Assembly (NCBI RefSeq): GCF_964340395.1
Contig: NC_135555.1
Span: 18,540,115 to 18,604,114 of the forward strand
Source of the DNA: Glandiceps talaboti
Taxonomy: Eukaryota; Hemichordata; Enteropneusta; Spengelidae
Length of the DNA: 64,000 nt
Direction: 5' to 3'
The notes below the pieces were generated by a model. The model had not been told where the DNA came from, ran no database searches, and was given only the letters and a program-made list of their open reading frames with translations. The translations under genes and the position numbers were made by a program. This document shows positions 27,095-45,324 of this stretch, piece by piece; position 1 is the stretch's first letter; each line of letters starts with the position of its first letter.

Positions 27095-27450
27095 GGTTAC
27101 TATCAACAACAGGATTGCGATGAACACATCATACCGCCAACTCGTGGTAAAGGTTCCCCTTACTATCAAGAACAGGATTGGGGTGAACAAATCATACCGC
27201 CAACCCGTGGTAAAGGTTCCCCTTACTATCAAGAACAGGATTGGGGTGAAAAAATCATACCGCCAACCCGTGCGTGGTAAAGGTTCCCCTTACTATCAAG
27301 AACAGGATTGGGGTGAACAAATCATACCGCCAACTCGTGGTAAAGGTTCCCCTTACTATCAAGAACAGGATTGGGATGAACAAATCATACCGCCAACTCG
27401 TGGTAAAGGTTCCCCTTACTATCAACAACAGGATTGGGATGATTTACCAG
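27095..27450 (+). repeat. 63-bp coding minisatellite, six units, with a 4-bp duplication
   Basis: Units of 63 bp ('taccgccaac.cgtggtaaag' ... 'caggattggg') encode 21-residue repeats in exon 3 of the macrodomain gene. The central copies are almost identical at the DNA level, while the first and last are diverged. In the third unit CGTG is doubled (27269-27276), which shifts the frame and gives a stop at once (CGT GCG TGG TAA). Confidence 0.9.
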
Positions 27451-28230
27451 CACGAAAAATCAAGTTACCGCCAAGTGGTGGTAGACCAAGTTCCAGGTTA
27501 AATGTCAGTACCTGTGAATCAGGTGAGGAATGCATCGATCACGATAACTGCTAAGGATAAATTAACAGTCAAACTCTATAGAGATGATTTGCGTCTCTGA
27601 TTTGAAGTGATTTAACAACACTGAACTAAAGTGAAAGATCACCATAACAACACACAGTGAAACATCTGGCTGAATAGAATGTATCTTGTTTACATTCATG
27701 GTCATATGGAGTTAATTTATCTGAAAAGTGACAACATTAGACACGTCCGATTTGTATTGATTGATACATCAATATGAAATGGTTAATATAGATCTTTTCT
27801 CATCTCAAGATTTTGGAAGAGTACCGTCTTCGCCATTGACAAGTTGTTGGTATGCGAATATATATAAGGGATTTAAAGATTCGTTGAACATAAAGGGTGA
27901 GTAAAGTAAAAATGTAAGAAGTCCATCCTACAAATTCTATTGTTACAGTATTGAACACAAATACAGGAGAAAAGCAATGGATATTGGAATAAATTTAGAA
28001 ATAAACAAGTTGACGTAATCTGTCACATACATATTATTGATTAAAGAACCAAAGTCTGCAACCAGAGTCTTCTTTTAATTTGTGTCTATGTACATTTGAT
28101 ACAAAAATCATACATACAAAAACTTGACTATGAACACTCCTGAGTCGAAATACCGTTTCAGTATTCGCTCATGTACAGGGGAATAAACTGTGTGTTTCAA
28201 TATCATGGTGTGAAACAAACCTATTGTCCC

Positions 28231-28268
<38 letters not shown>

Positions 28269-28280
28269 CCACCACCACCA
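28231..28280 (+). repeat. (AAC)n and (CAC)n microsatellite in intron 3 of the macrodomain gene
   Basis: About 13 AAC units followed by CAC units, 75 bp upstream of the exon 4 acceptor at 28354. Confidence 0.95.
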
Positions 28281-29476
28281 TCACCACAAAATTGCTGACT
28301 GTGTACCTTTGACTACTTACATTATGTCCACGTCTATGCTATCTACGTTAACAGATGTATACTTTGACCCAGATTTTGATGTTTGTTATTGTGCATTCTG
28401 TCATGAATCCCGTGGAGATATGTTACATTATAATCGCGGGGAGCCTTCAAAACGATATGGAATACCAGTTGGCTGGTTCCGTTTTGGCTTAAAGTAAGTG
28501 CAGTAAACTAAAAAGATATATTTGAGATAAACGTCCTATCCGCTGAGCTCGTACTGTCGATGGAAGAAGGTGACAAATCGACAATAGAAATTGAGAATAC
28601 GGGTTTGAAGTATACTCTTTGCTGTCGATTCAAAATGCCCATTGCATTCTAATTACCTAAAAATATTTAACCATCATTTGTTATTTGTATGTCTCAAACT
28701 GCAACAGCAGAAGTGAACGTTTTCATATGTTTTAAATATATCCTCTACCCGAGGTCTATTAATTTGAGAATATATATTCATGAATTATAATAAGTACATG
28801 TAAATGCAATATTCATCATCTCTGAACTTGATGCAGAATATCTATATTTCTTTCAGGGCAAATTCGACAAAAGCAGTAGGTTCACAAGTATTTAAAAAAT
28901 GGCATGTGGCCTTTCATGGTACCAAACAAGACGTGACCAAACAGATCATCAAACAAGGAGATCTATTGATGCCAGGTAGATCCGTGCAACCTCGTTCATA
29001 TTTTCGTAAATGATACATTGGAAGTAATATAGCATTTTCGTTAACTTTTGATTAGTAGTTGTAAGGAAGCACACTTTCTTGGAGGTTTATCATGAAAATG
29101 TGTATGACTTACTTTGTCTAGTCTGGATGCCAAATGTGGTTTCTAACCACAGTCTGGTCAAAGTCCCTCAATCAGTACAGAACGTTCTTCATCCAATCAG
29201 TGAACCCCAATTGCTATAGTGACGTAAACTGTGTATAAGTAGCATCCTAAGCTGACAAATATACCATATTTGGACATTACATATTAACTGCCCCAATAAA
29301 CACTAACTTTATGGGGCTCTGTGTTGTTGGTTAGAATTGTGTGATTGATTAACAAAGACATGATGTTAATTACTGTGTGGGTTGCTGTTGGTGAATTTTA
29401 ATCTCACGCATCTCAGGACTTCTAGAGTAACGACTTCGACTAGACTGTGAGTGCAGCTATAAATCGTAACGATAGC

Positions 29477-29543
29477 ATGCAGAGGATGATTCCACAAGTA
29501 GGTGGCCAATGTTACTTTGGAATGGAACAGGAAAACGAGATTG
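29477..29543 (+). pseudogene. relic of the first coding exon of the macrodomain gene, in intron 5
   Basis: ATG at 29477 opens a copy of the N-terminus (MQRMIPQVGGQCYFGMEQEN) closely matching the true start at 20254. Similarity begins a few bases before the ATG and stops abruptly after 'gagattg'. What follows is a G-rich sequence that looks like the end of a TIR element. A GT (29544) makes a weak donor in phase 1. Best read as a truncated duplicate. Confidence 0.7.
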
Positions 29544-29546
29544 GTG

Positions 29547-30106
29547 GCAAGGGGGCACCTGGGAAGAATTGGGGTGGGAACCATGAAAAAATTGAGGGTT
29601 CAAAGGGAGGCCATGAACATTTTGATGGTCTGGAAGGGGGGGGGGCTACCGAAATATTTTGATCATGATTTGAAACAAATGAAAACCTCAGGCGCGACCC
29701 TTTAACGAGTAAATAAACACATTTCTCGCAGCTTCAGGGGGGTGCTGTTTCTACCCAAAATTAAGACTGAAAAGAGAAAACCCTGCTGACCAAGTATTTC
29801 CAAGTGCAGATTACGCCTAATGTGAGGCCTTTTTTGCACAGCCCATATCTATTTGTAAAGAATCACTCATTGTTGACGTATGGACGCAGAAGTTGACTTT
29901 CACTGTTAGTTTAATGTAGGGTACCATGCTGTACATCTCTAGACTGTGGGAAATGGAAGGGTACTGTTAATAACACAATGATATTAAAATGTGCCGCCGG
30001 GGAGGGGGCTACAACAATACGTCCGGGGGATAACATTTTTTGAGAGCGCGAAGGGGGTGCTACAAATAAAAATTCATCAAAATATTTTCTCCCCAGGCCC
30101 CTGATG
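29547..30106. mobile_element. possible short TIR element (GGGGCACCTGGG ends)
   Basis: 'gggggcacctgggaagaa' on the left and 'ttctccccaggcccct' on the right form an imperfect inverted pair. The interior has G-tracts and no coding content. The left end coincides with the break in the relic exon. Target duplication not identified. Confidence 0.4.
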
Positions 30107-30862
30107 TAAATTCTGACCGCAATCTAAAGAGTTGTCGCTAATTTATACCCACACTGAACTTGATATCGCGTCTAATCGAAACATGCGGCTGTATTGCAGC
30201 TAACATCCATCAAATCCATGGTGCAGGTGTTCTTTTCGTACAGGTGACATTACAATGGATGGAACGAAGTTGGAAGAACGCCCAGGTCACTTTACTCCTG
30301 ACTGGAAACCAGATGGCTTTGACACTAAACAGATATTCCTTTCACCGAGTATAAAGTACTCCGGCCGTGATGTTTATGCAAAACCGAGCAAGTAAGTTAA
30401 ATACAGCCTACATGGTTATACATTTATTAAGTTAAGAATGATATCAACTGTGATCACATCCATAATATTAGAAATTTTGTCTTATCGCCTGCTCATTGTA
30501 CCACACACCTTGTAATTTAAAATGCTTGGTCGATAAATTAAAGAACTGTATACCAATGGAATCATGGCCAAATTTAACCACTTTTTTCTTGCATCTCTGA
30601 TATGTGTCCCTATGGTATTCCTTCCATCACAAAGAATCTTCTTCAGAAGACGAAGAAGAAATGTATCAAAAATATGCTAATATGTCTAATCGATATGCAT
30701 AAATGTCAATCAAAAATAAACATATACAGTGAGTCTAAACTATTTGCAAGTTTTCAGTGAAACCTTTGATTGTAGTTCTTCATCTAAAGTTAGATAGCCT
30801 CATGGTTTTCCTAACCTGTTTGTGGAGCCATTACATGTATGTTACTCTGTTATCTCTCCTGA

Positions 30863-32689
30863 GGTACCGGTCAGTTTCTCCAGCCTGGGGGGGGGGGGTG
30901 GATTCTTAAATCGGGCCGACCAGAAGTCACTGAACCCCCCCCCCCATGTGTAAAACCAAAAACAGGATGACCCCCCCCCCATCACTTAATTCTAAAACAT
31001 GATGACCCCCCCCCCCCTTCTATATATAATATTCACACGACAGGTATTTTTTGATCATGACTTAGTGTGGAATGCTTGACTGTTTTGCATCTACTTTATA
31101 AGATCCCGGGTTAGCACTATCATAATTATAATTATTGACTACACATGGTAAATAATTCCAAAATGAGTTTAATAACATCTTGACAGTGAAAGGTAGGGGG
31201 AAAGCTTGAGGAGGGAATATGTGCATCTCTTATGGGGGTCTAAGGGGTGTCCCCCCCCCCTTGAAGCCCAGGAGGCTTTTAACTCTGGAAAGTCAATTTG
31301 GAGACTATTCACACATTATCAGAAAATAATTTCCAAGCTTTACAAGATAGCACCAACATGTAAAAAGCAACTACATACATGTAGGGTTGAAATATTTTTG
31401 AAATATATTTTAATAACAACTTGACAGTAAGAGGGGAAGCGCTTGAGACTTGCCTCGCATGTGGGGGGTGCGAGGGGGTCTCCCTCTAGAAGCCCTGGAG
31501 GATTTCTACTTTTAAAGCCAATATTTAGGCTATTAAGACCCTTTCAAGCAATAACTCAATCCACGCTTTACAAGACAGTACCATCAAGTATCAGAAACTA
31601 TTCTTTTTAACTTACATAGGGTTGAAATATGTTCTTAAAAGTTAAATAGCATCAACATATACATGTAGTAAAGGTCAGCACATCTAATGGTAGTGTCATT
31701 GGTAGGGGAGATTTGGAGTTTAAGGCAATTTTAGACTATCTTTGCAAACATACCACATCTTTAAAAGACAATACCATACCAAATTAGAATAGGGTGAAAA
31801 TATTAAAGAAAAGTTTACTACCATTATGACAGTAAAAAATGTTGTTGGTGCATCTGATTGTTGGTTGAATGCATGAGTGACCTCTGGGGTGAGGGAGTCC
31901 TTGGAATTTTCCCCCTGGCAGATCTGCAGTTTTTTGCTTCTATTAAGGTTATTGATAACCTTTGAGGTAAAATTCCCAAGCTTCGAAAAGCTAACGTAAC
32001 TGTAAGTTTTAAATGGAATTCCCATGTCACATAAAAATGGCCCCGTTAACATTGATGTAGGGGCATTAATATTGAACGTATAGTAAAGTCACCGGTATGT
32101 TAGAGAACTTTAGGCGGTCATACCTAGTGTATAATAGAAACTGGAATCTGATGAGATGTGGTGATTTGTAGTGTCAATAACATGTAGTGTCAAAAATAGA
32201 AAGTGTATTAATCCCTTCTGACAAGTTCATACTGACAAGTAGAAAAATTTAGATTAACTTCTTTTATAAACTATCTATGAAGAGTACCATTTCGAAACCT
32301 TCAAGTTCACTTTTGGCCCAAAGTGCAATACAAATGAAGCATTGCTTGTGAAACAGCCAAGTATTTACATGAAATGTTATGTAACTAATGTAGTAGCTAG
32401 GTAATACATGTATATGTATATGTATAGTTATGTTTGAACTAATAAGTAATATTAAAGAATGTATGTAAGAAACGGGGACAAGAAAAAATATTTACATGTA
32501 TCACATTTCAGACAAGGCTATATGGCATTGTAGAATAGGAGTTTTTTCTTCCATCACAATCCAAAACACAATGACCCCCCCTTCTGCAATTTTCAAAACA
32601 GAATGACCCCACCCCTACTGCCAATTTCAAAACCAGAGTGACCCCCCTACAAATCCACCGCCCCCAGGCTGAAGAAACTGACCGGTCCC
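30863..32689. mobile_element. TIR transposon copy B, 1,827 bp, in intron 6 of the macrodomain gene
   Basis: Same family as 11096-13106: the left end ggtaccggtcagtttctcca, the right end gaagaaactgaccggtccc, and colinear internal blocks such as 'agatcccgggttagcactat' and 'tgcatctgattgttggttga'. Flanks are TGA (left) and TAA (right), consistent with a decayed TAA duplication. No transposase. Confidence 0.82.
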
Positions 32690-33099
32690 TAACAATAATA
32701 GAAGACAAGAGTTCATGTGTTCACATAGATGAATACGACAATATCTTATATTTTGTGTCAATGTGCAAGTGGAATAAAAAATGGTAACAACTAAAGTTGT
32801 CTGAACATGTTTTTAGTTTCACAGACCCCAAATATGGGCACCTATATAATGCTAGAGTGGCCTTCCAGCTGTGCATCAAGCCAGGCAGTTATGACGTTGG
32901 CCGACAGACTATTGGAGGAGCAAACGAAAAGATTGATCCGTTATTCGATAACAAAGAGATTGAATGGTTTACAAAAAGACGTGGTGTTGTGGTGCTCTAT
33001 GGACTTCTTGTTAAATTGGAATAAGATATTATATACCTTGGGATATGTCATAAAGCGAAAAAAAATAATCTCGTTTTAAGCCCCCAACTCCAAAGCTAT

Positions 33100-34650
33100 A
33101 ACGTATGCAACCTCACTCTTAAAAACATTGGCATATGACCTTGACCTTCAAGATCATTTATCAAAACCAACCCATTTCTTAGTATATGTATACATGTGCT
33201 CAAATATTTTTGTGTTGTTAACAGCACCATTTCCTGAATAGCAGCCACATTCGTATTGTCTATCTTGATGTTATCAGGCATGACCTTTTGTTGAAGACAT
33301 TGACTTTGACCTTAACCTTGAGGGTCAGTTATCAACATCAAGGTCTGTCTTGCATATTGCAAATACTTGGTGGTATTTTTCGCATGACCATTAAAGAATC
33401 TAAATGAATAATAAAGAACAAGGGGAAATATACACATGCATTAATTTTGGTACTCACATTCCCTTTTCTACTGACTGACAGCCATATGTATTCCCCACAC
33501 TGCAAAGCAGAGATCCAGGTGCACACAAATGCGGGTCTGTACATGACCACCTGTATCTCTGAAATACATGAACCAATTTCAGCCTAACTTGGAACAATTG
33601 ATACGATAGAGATCGTACTATAGTGTGTACATCACATTTTGACTATAACGATTGACCCCATCATATTTGTCGTAAAAATTTACATTTCACCCACTAACTC
33701 AGGAAGCTTAATGGAGAGTGGTCTCGTTTGTTGTCTACATCCATGACCATGTTATTCTTGATGAGTTTTCTAACGAGTCTCTAACGTTGACCTCTATGGT
33801 CAAGGTCAAATATCCAAAGTTGATCAGCGTTTATACATGTATGTATACCTGTGACATGCACAGGCCAATTTTAACCAAACCTGGCAAAATTTGTCAGATG
33901 GTGGTCGAATATTTGCCATATTTATGGTACAGCTAAAGATGTCACTTGAGTGTCTATACCTATGTCACCATAAAGAATTTTTGAGACCTTGACCTTCGAC
34001 ATTGAGCTATATGATCAAGGTCAAATAGCCCAAATTATCCAAAGTATATATGTACACCTGGCATGCAGGGGGCTACCTCAACCAAACCTGGCACAAATGT
34101 CAGATGCATGTGCTGGTCACTTTGATTCTCGACTTTTTAAAATAATGGCTGACCATCAGTCACATTTGTTGTAAAAAGTTGTGTTTGGCCCACCATCTCT
34201 TGAATCTCATTAAATAGAGATGTATTTGGAGTGTCTACCTACACCCATGGTATCATGATGAACCTTCCAGTGAGACATTGCTCAAGATCAAATGACTGAA
34301 AATATTCAATATGTTCATGTACTTTTACATAACCTGTATACCGGTTTCAAACAAACATGGCACAAGTGTGAGATACTGTAGTCAAATTATCAGTGTACAT
34401 CACTTTATTTTACGACCTTCACAATAATGAGCAAATGACGGACATATTTGTTCTAAACATTGAGACTATGAATGAGGAACTTGACATGTTGAGAAGTATA
34501 TCTTGGACAAAGATTTTTTGGTATAAAAATTAACAATTCTGAAATTGCTTACATACTTTATTGAACTGTCTTCTACTTTATTATCAGGGGCAATCTTTCT
34601 TTTAGGGCATTGACAATTTCCCATGACCTTAACCTTTATATTACAATTAA
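33100..34650 (+). repeat. diverged repeats rich in TGACCTT / AAGGTCA
   Basis: Blocks such as 'catatgaccttgaccttcaa', 'tgactttgaccttaaccttg', 'ctatggtcaaggtcaaatat' and 'gatcaaggtcaaatagccc' recur with spacings of roughly 150-250 bp. Between them are shared phrases ('aaccaaacctggca', 'acatgtatacctg', 'tctacacccatg'). They form a diverged tandem or dispersed family downstream of the macrodomain gene. No gene. Confidence 0.55.
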
Positions 34651-36980
34651 TTAGCAATATCAAGCCATTTCTTGCACATTGTGCTGTTTGTAAATACCAT
34701 GTTGTTAAATGTGACTCTTTCAAATCTTGTATAAAGGTGACACACACTCATATTATCATGCTGCTGCTTAGCATGACTATCCTACGTTACATTATTCAGG
34801 TGCTATGCTTCTATATGCTCAGAGAGATGCTCTGACAATACCATGTGTTGATGTATTTTTCTTGGCTTGGCAATTCTTATGATGCAGTGGAATTACCTCT
34901 CTCTAAGAGGCATGAAATTTAATGGGTACGTGTATTTTTAGATATAAAATGTGATTTGCTGTCAACATATATTGAATTTTAGACTTGTGTCTGAAATTTG
35001 GTGGGAAGTATGTTTCTGGGGATGTTTCGATAAATCAGAATCAGAATTGATATCGTATTCTAACAGATGGATGTACATACAGTATATAAAACTAACAGCC
35101 ATTTTTTCATAGTTACATACTAGTAATAGTTGTTAGGCATAGTTAAATACTTATATAGAAAACTTTACTGTGGCCACATATGGGGGGGGGATAGTATACT
35201 CATCAATACAGAAGATGTACGTTTCATTTTACATGCACCTTGTACTCCAGCTTACATTTGTATTTTAAGGATATCATGTATATGTATTTGGCATATATCA
35301 AAGTCTTGAGAGATAGTAGGCTTAATACTGGACGGGTTGTGTACACATTTGATTTTCAAAACTGATTTCATGTGCCGAAGGCCTATGAAGAATAACCCGA
35401 GAAAACATGCCCTTGACGAGTATCATGGAATGACATACCAGCTTTATAAAGTTGAAGACTAATATGTTTACTGCGTTCCTAAGCCACGGGCCCATATGCA
35501 AACGTTTACAGCTTATGAAAAATACGTTTCTTTCGTACAGATAGAAAACGTGAGAAGATGTATTACATAGTATTTACTTTAGAAGTTCTCATCTCCATAG
35601 CTTTGTATACATATTTACTCAAATTGAGTAAGATATCTGAGTTAGCAGTACCCATTAAACTTTAGGCGAAAATAAATAATTGTGTGCTTCCGATAACATG
35701 GCCTCAGGAAATACTGTAGGTAGATCGGGATTTTATTTTTGTTTTAAATGTTGAAAAAATGTTTAGGGTCAATCATTTTATCGAAAACGCATATTTGTTT
35801 ATTTTACCTTATTTTATAAAATTATGTATAACAGTGTTTGGTAAAATTGACCATAATTTTTTTCTTTATAAACTTTGAATGCCAAATTAAAGACATTTAT
35901 CGAAAATAAAATTTATGAATGATTTTGATATAGGTTTCAAACAACAGCGAAATTGAAATGTTGGTCAACCATGGGGAATTTGTGGCAAAATTGTGTTGTC
36001 CGCCCGAGGTAGTTTCGGGTGGATTTATCCTTCATCAGGGAGAAAGGAACACCAAAACCGTTGAATTTATGACCAAATAAGGCATATACACCAACGACTT
36101 AAAGTCAAGACGTACATATACATGTTTCAGTCCTAGTGCTTTGGTCACCAATTCCTAATGTTGATGTTTTTATGTCCCTTTGAAGAACTTTGGTCGAATG
36201 TGTACATCCGTCTTTATACTTGTGTAACACAGAAGGTGTACACATAGAAGTGTAAATCGTATCACTTAGGTCCGACGTCAATATGAATTTGGTCGTACAT
36301 AGGGTAATGGTTGTTGTGTTTATATATTCAGAATTGTACAAATTAATATTAAATGAATAAATAAATAAATAAATGAATAAATAAATATTTACATATTAAC
36401 GCAATGTGTGGTCCTTATTTTACTAGTGGAAGTGATGTTGATAACTATTGAATGTTCTGAATACGCGACCCTCGGTGTAAAAAGCTGTTAGTAAGAACAT
36501 TATTTTGTAAAACTGAAGCAAAAATTATTCAATTGTTAGTGGTGAAGTTAAAATAATATTTTTTTCAGAGCTCGAGGATGACTAACTTTATCACCAAGGG
36601 AGGGGGACAACCCCAAATCCAGTTTGTGGTCCACTTTGATATCATAACAGTAATGAGCTCGAGAGTGGAAAGAGAACAACATACATGTATAAACATGATA
36701 AAGTAGAGAATTGTGACCAAGAAAGCTATTTTTGTTACGTGGTTGCTTGGGAGATGGCTGTGGGATCATCTATTGAGTTGGTGAGGGAAGACAAGAACAC
36801 CATAGGACCGAATGGGGTGGCGCTGTTAATTGAGGCGCAAATAAGGCCTTGTCAGTGGTTGAAGAGTTGTGATCTAGTGTATAAGGACCTCACCTGATAA
36901 AGCCAATAGCAAAACAGTATTGTTAGTACTGACACATATCAGTACGCACGTTTAGGTATTTATAGTTTGTGATCTACTTT
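34651..36980. other. no gene recognised
   Basis: AT-rich; contains a short (AAAT)n tract at about 36356-36386 and a G-tract at 35181-35190. No supported exon. Confidence 0.5.
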
Positions 36981-37070
36981 AGTGTTAATGATAAATCCAA
37001 CCGTTGAATCCAACCGTTGGATTTATCATCAGCACTTGTAAGTCACAAAGTCTAAATACGATGTATACAA
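36955..37070. repeat. imperfect inverted repeat upstream of CYP4
   Basis: Core arms gataaatccaac (about 36990) and gttggatttatc (about 37015) enclose a short spacer. Outside the core, 'tagtttgtgatct' and 'cacaaagtctaaata' on either side extend the symmetry imperfectly. MITE-like hairpin about 150 bp upstream of the CYP4 ATG. Confidence 0.55.
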
Positions 37071-37110
37071 AGATAGCAAAGGTCTAATTCCAATTAATAT
37101 TAGGCCGAAC

Positions 37111-37116
37111 TATATA
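37111..37116 (+). promoter_or_regulatory. possible TATA box for CYP4
   Basis: TATATA 55-60 bp before the CYP4 ATG. Position is plausible for a very short 5' UTR, but the region is AT-rich and the match could be chance. Confidence 0.25.
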
Positions 37117-37170
37117 CCTTTACACTATACTGTTGTTACACAATCACAAGCCCGTCTCTATTCGTCCACC

Positions 37171-44446
<7,276 letters not shown>

Positions 44447-44639
44447 TAGATTGGAAAATGATTCAGTCGAACTCTAAGCATATATGTGTGTACACCTGTC
44501 TGTGTTGTCCAACCATAGTTTAAAATGCAATGTTCCAAAAACATTTCAAGGAAGAATTAATCTTTTGTTGTGTTTAAGATATGTAAAAATCAGAATAATA
44601 TCTTATAATTAGATGTTATTCCCCAATATACTTCTTCGT

Positions 44640-44740
44640 TCAGACAAGAAAAATACGAGTGACCTAAGGGGCCCTTGTCAATTCGAGTGGCTAGGCGAGT
44701 AGTGACAAACCCTTAGGTCGCGAGTATTAATTTTCCGGCT
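44640..44740. repeat. short inverted repeat 3' of CYP4
   Basis: 'aatacgagtgacctaaggggcccttgtca' and 'tgacaaacccttaggtcgcgagtatt' are imperfect inverted arms around about 30 bp. MITE-like hairpin or part of a larger element. Confidence 0.6.
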
Positions 44741-44898
44741 GAATGAATAAAAACGTTGGAGAATAACATAACTGTACCACCGCCAGTAATGTCAAAGAAA
44801 AATCGGGGAAAGTGATGGCAATTTTGAACGTTTTGACTCATATTTCCAAAACAGCAGAACCAGTGTGACGTAGACGCATGGTGTCGTGACGTAGAACG

Positions 44899-44992
44899 CC
44901 CATAGTATAGTATAATATAGTATAGTATAGTATAGTATACCGTAGTATAGTATAGTATAGTATAGTATAGTATAGTATAGTATAGTATAGTA
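44899..44992 (+). repeat. (TATAG)n pentamer array without the 20-mer
   Basis: Same pentamer as in the 1.2-3.2 kb foldbacks, with one variant unit, but with neither the linker nor the 20-bp repeats. Confidence 0.9.
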
Positions 44993-45287
44993 CCTTGAGT
45001 ACCTAAATCATTTAATTTACGACCCCAAAATGGTGTGTGTCTTAATATATACAATCTATTGCAACCTCTGTTTAAAATTAAGTTAAAGCAATGTATTGCA
45101 ACATCTATCCTACCAGGTACCCAATGATACAGCTCAGTTGACTGGGGTACAATCATGGTTCAAATCTTAGTCAATGACGATAACCATTCATACATTCAGA
45201 TACAACAACGACGAGGCTCGCACCTAGCTGCAACCTGCAGAATCCAAGTTGGCGACTCTAATCGTTCGACAATCATGACTCCACATG

Positions 45288-45324
<37 letters not shown>

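Larger units (their letters stand above)
20254..33024 (+). pseudogene. macrodomain protein with 21-residue repeats and a conserved C-terminal domain; interrupted by a LINE and a 4-bp frameshift
   Basis: Exons: 20254-20749; 21663-21713 joined to 26435-26696 across the LINE; 27091-27522; 28355-28493; 28857-28975; 30244-30391; 32817-33024. Phases agree at every junction (1,2,1,2,1,2). Disregarding the LINE and the 4-bp duplication, the frame spans 616 residues. Residues about 40-200 form a macrodomain (ADP-ribose reader or hydrolase fold): GDITKESVDVIVNAAS, then HRAGVALAI, then PAISTGNCGMP. The usual Asn of VNAAN is Ser63. An acidic linker and six 21-residue repeats (YYQEQDWGEQIIPPTRGKGSP) follow. 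The C-terminal region (about 413-616) has a Cys-rich CYCAFCH, WHVAFHGT, IFLSPSIKYS and KEIEWFTKRRG. I recall similar C-termini in uncharacterised invertebrate proteins but cannot name the domain. The start is the first ATG in the open frame; no promoter motif was recognised. As sequenced, no full-length product is possible. Confidence 0.78.

Noticed and set aside
27093-27554. Macrodomain gene ending at the TAA at 27552
   Set aside because: A phase-compatible donor (cag|gtgagg at 27523) joins to the 28355 exon, whose family-type sequence continues over four more exons.
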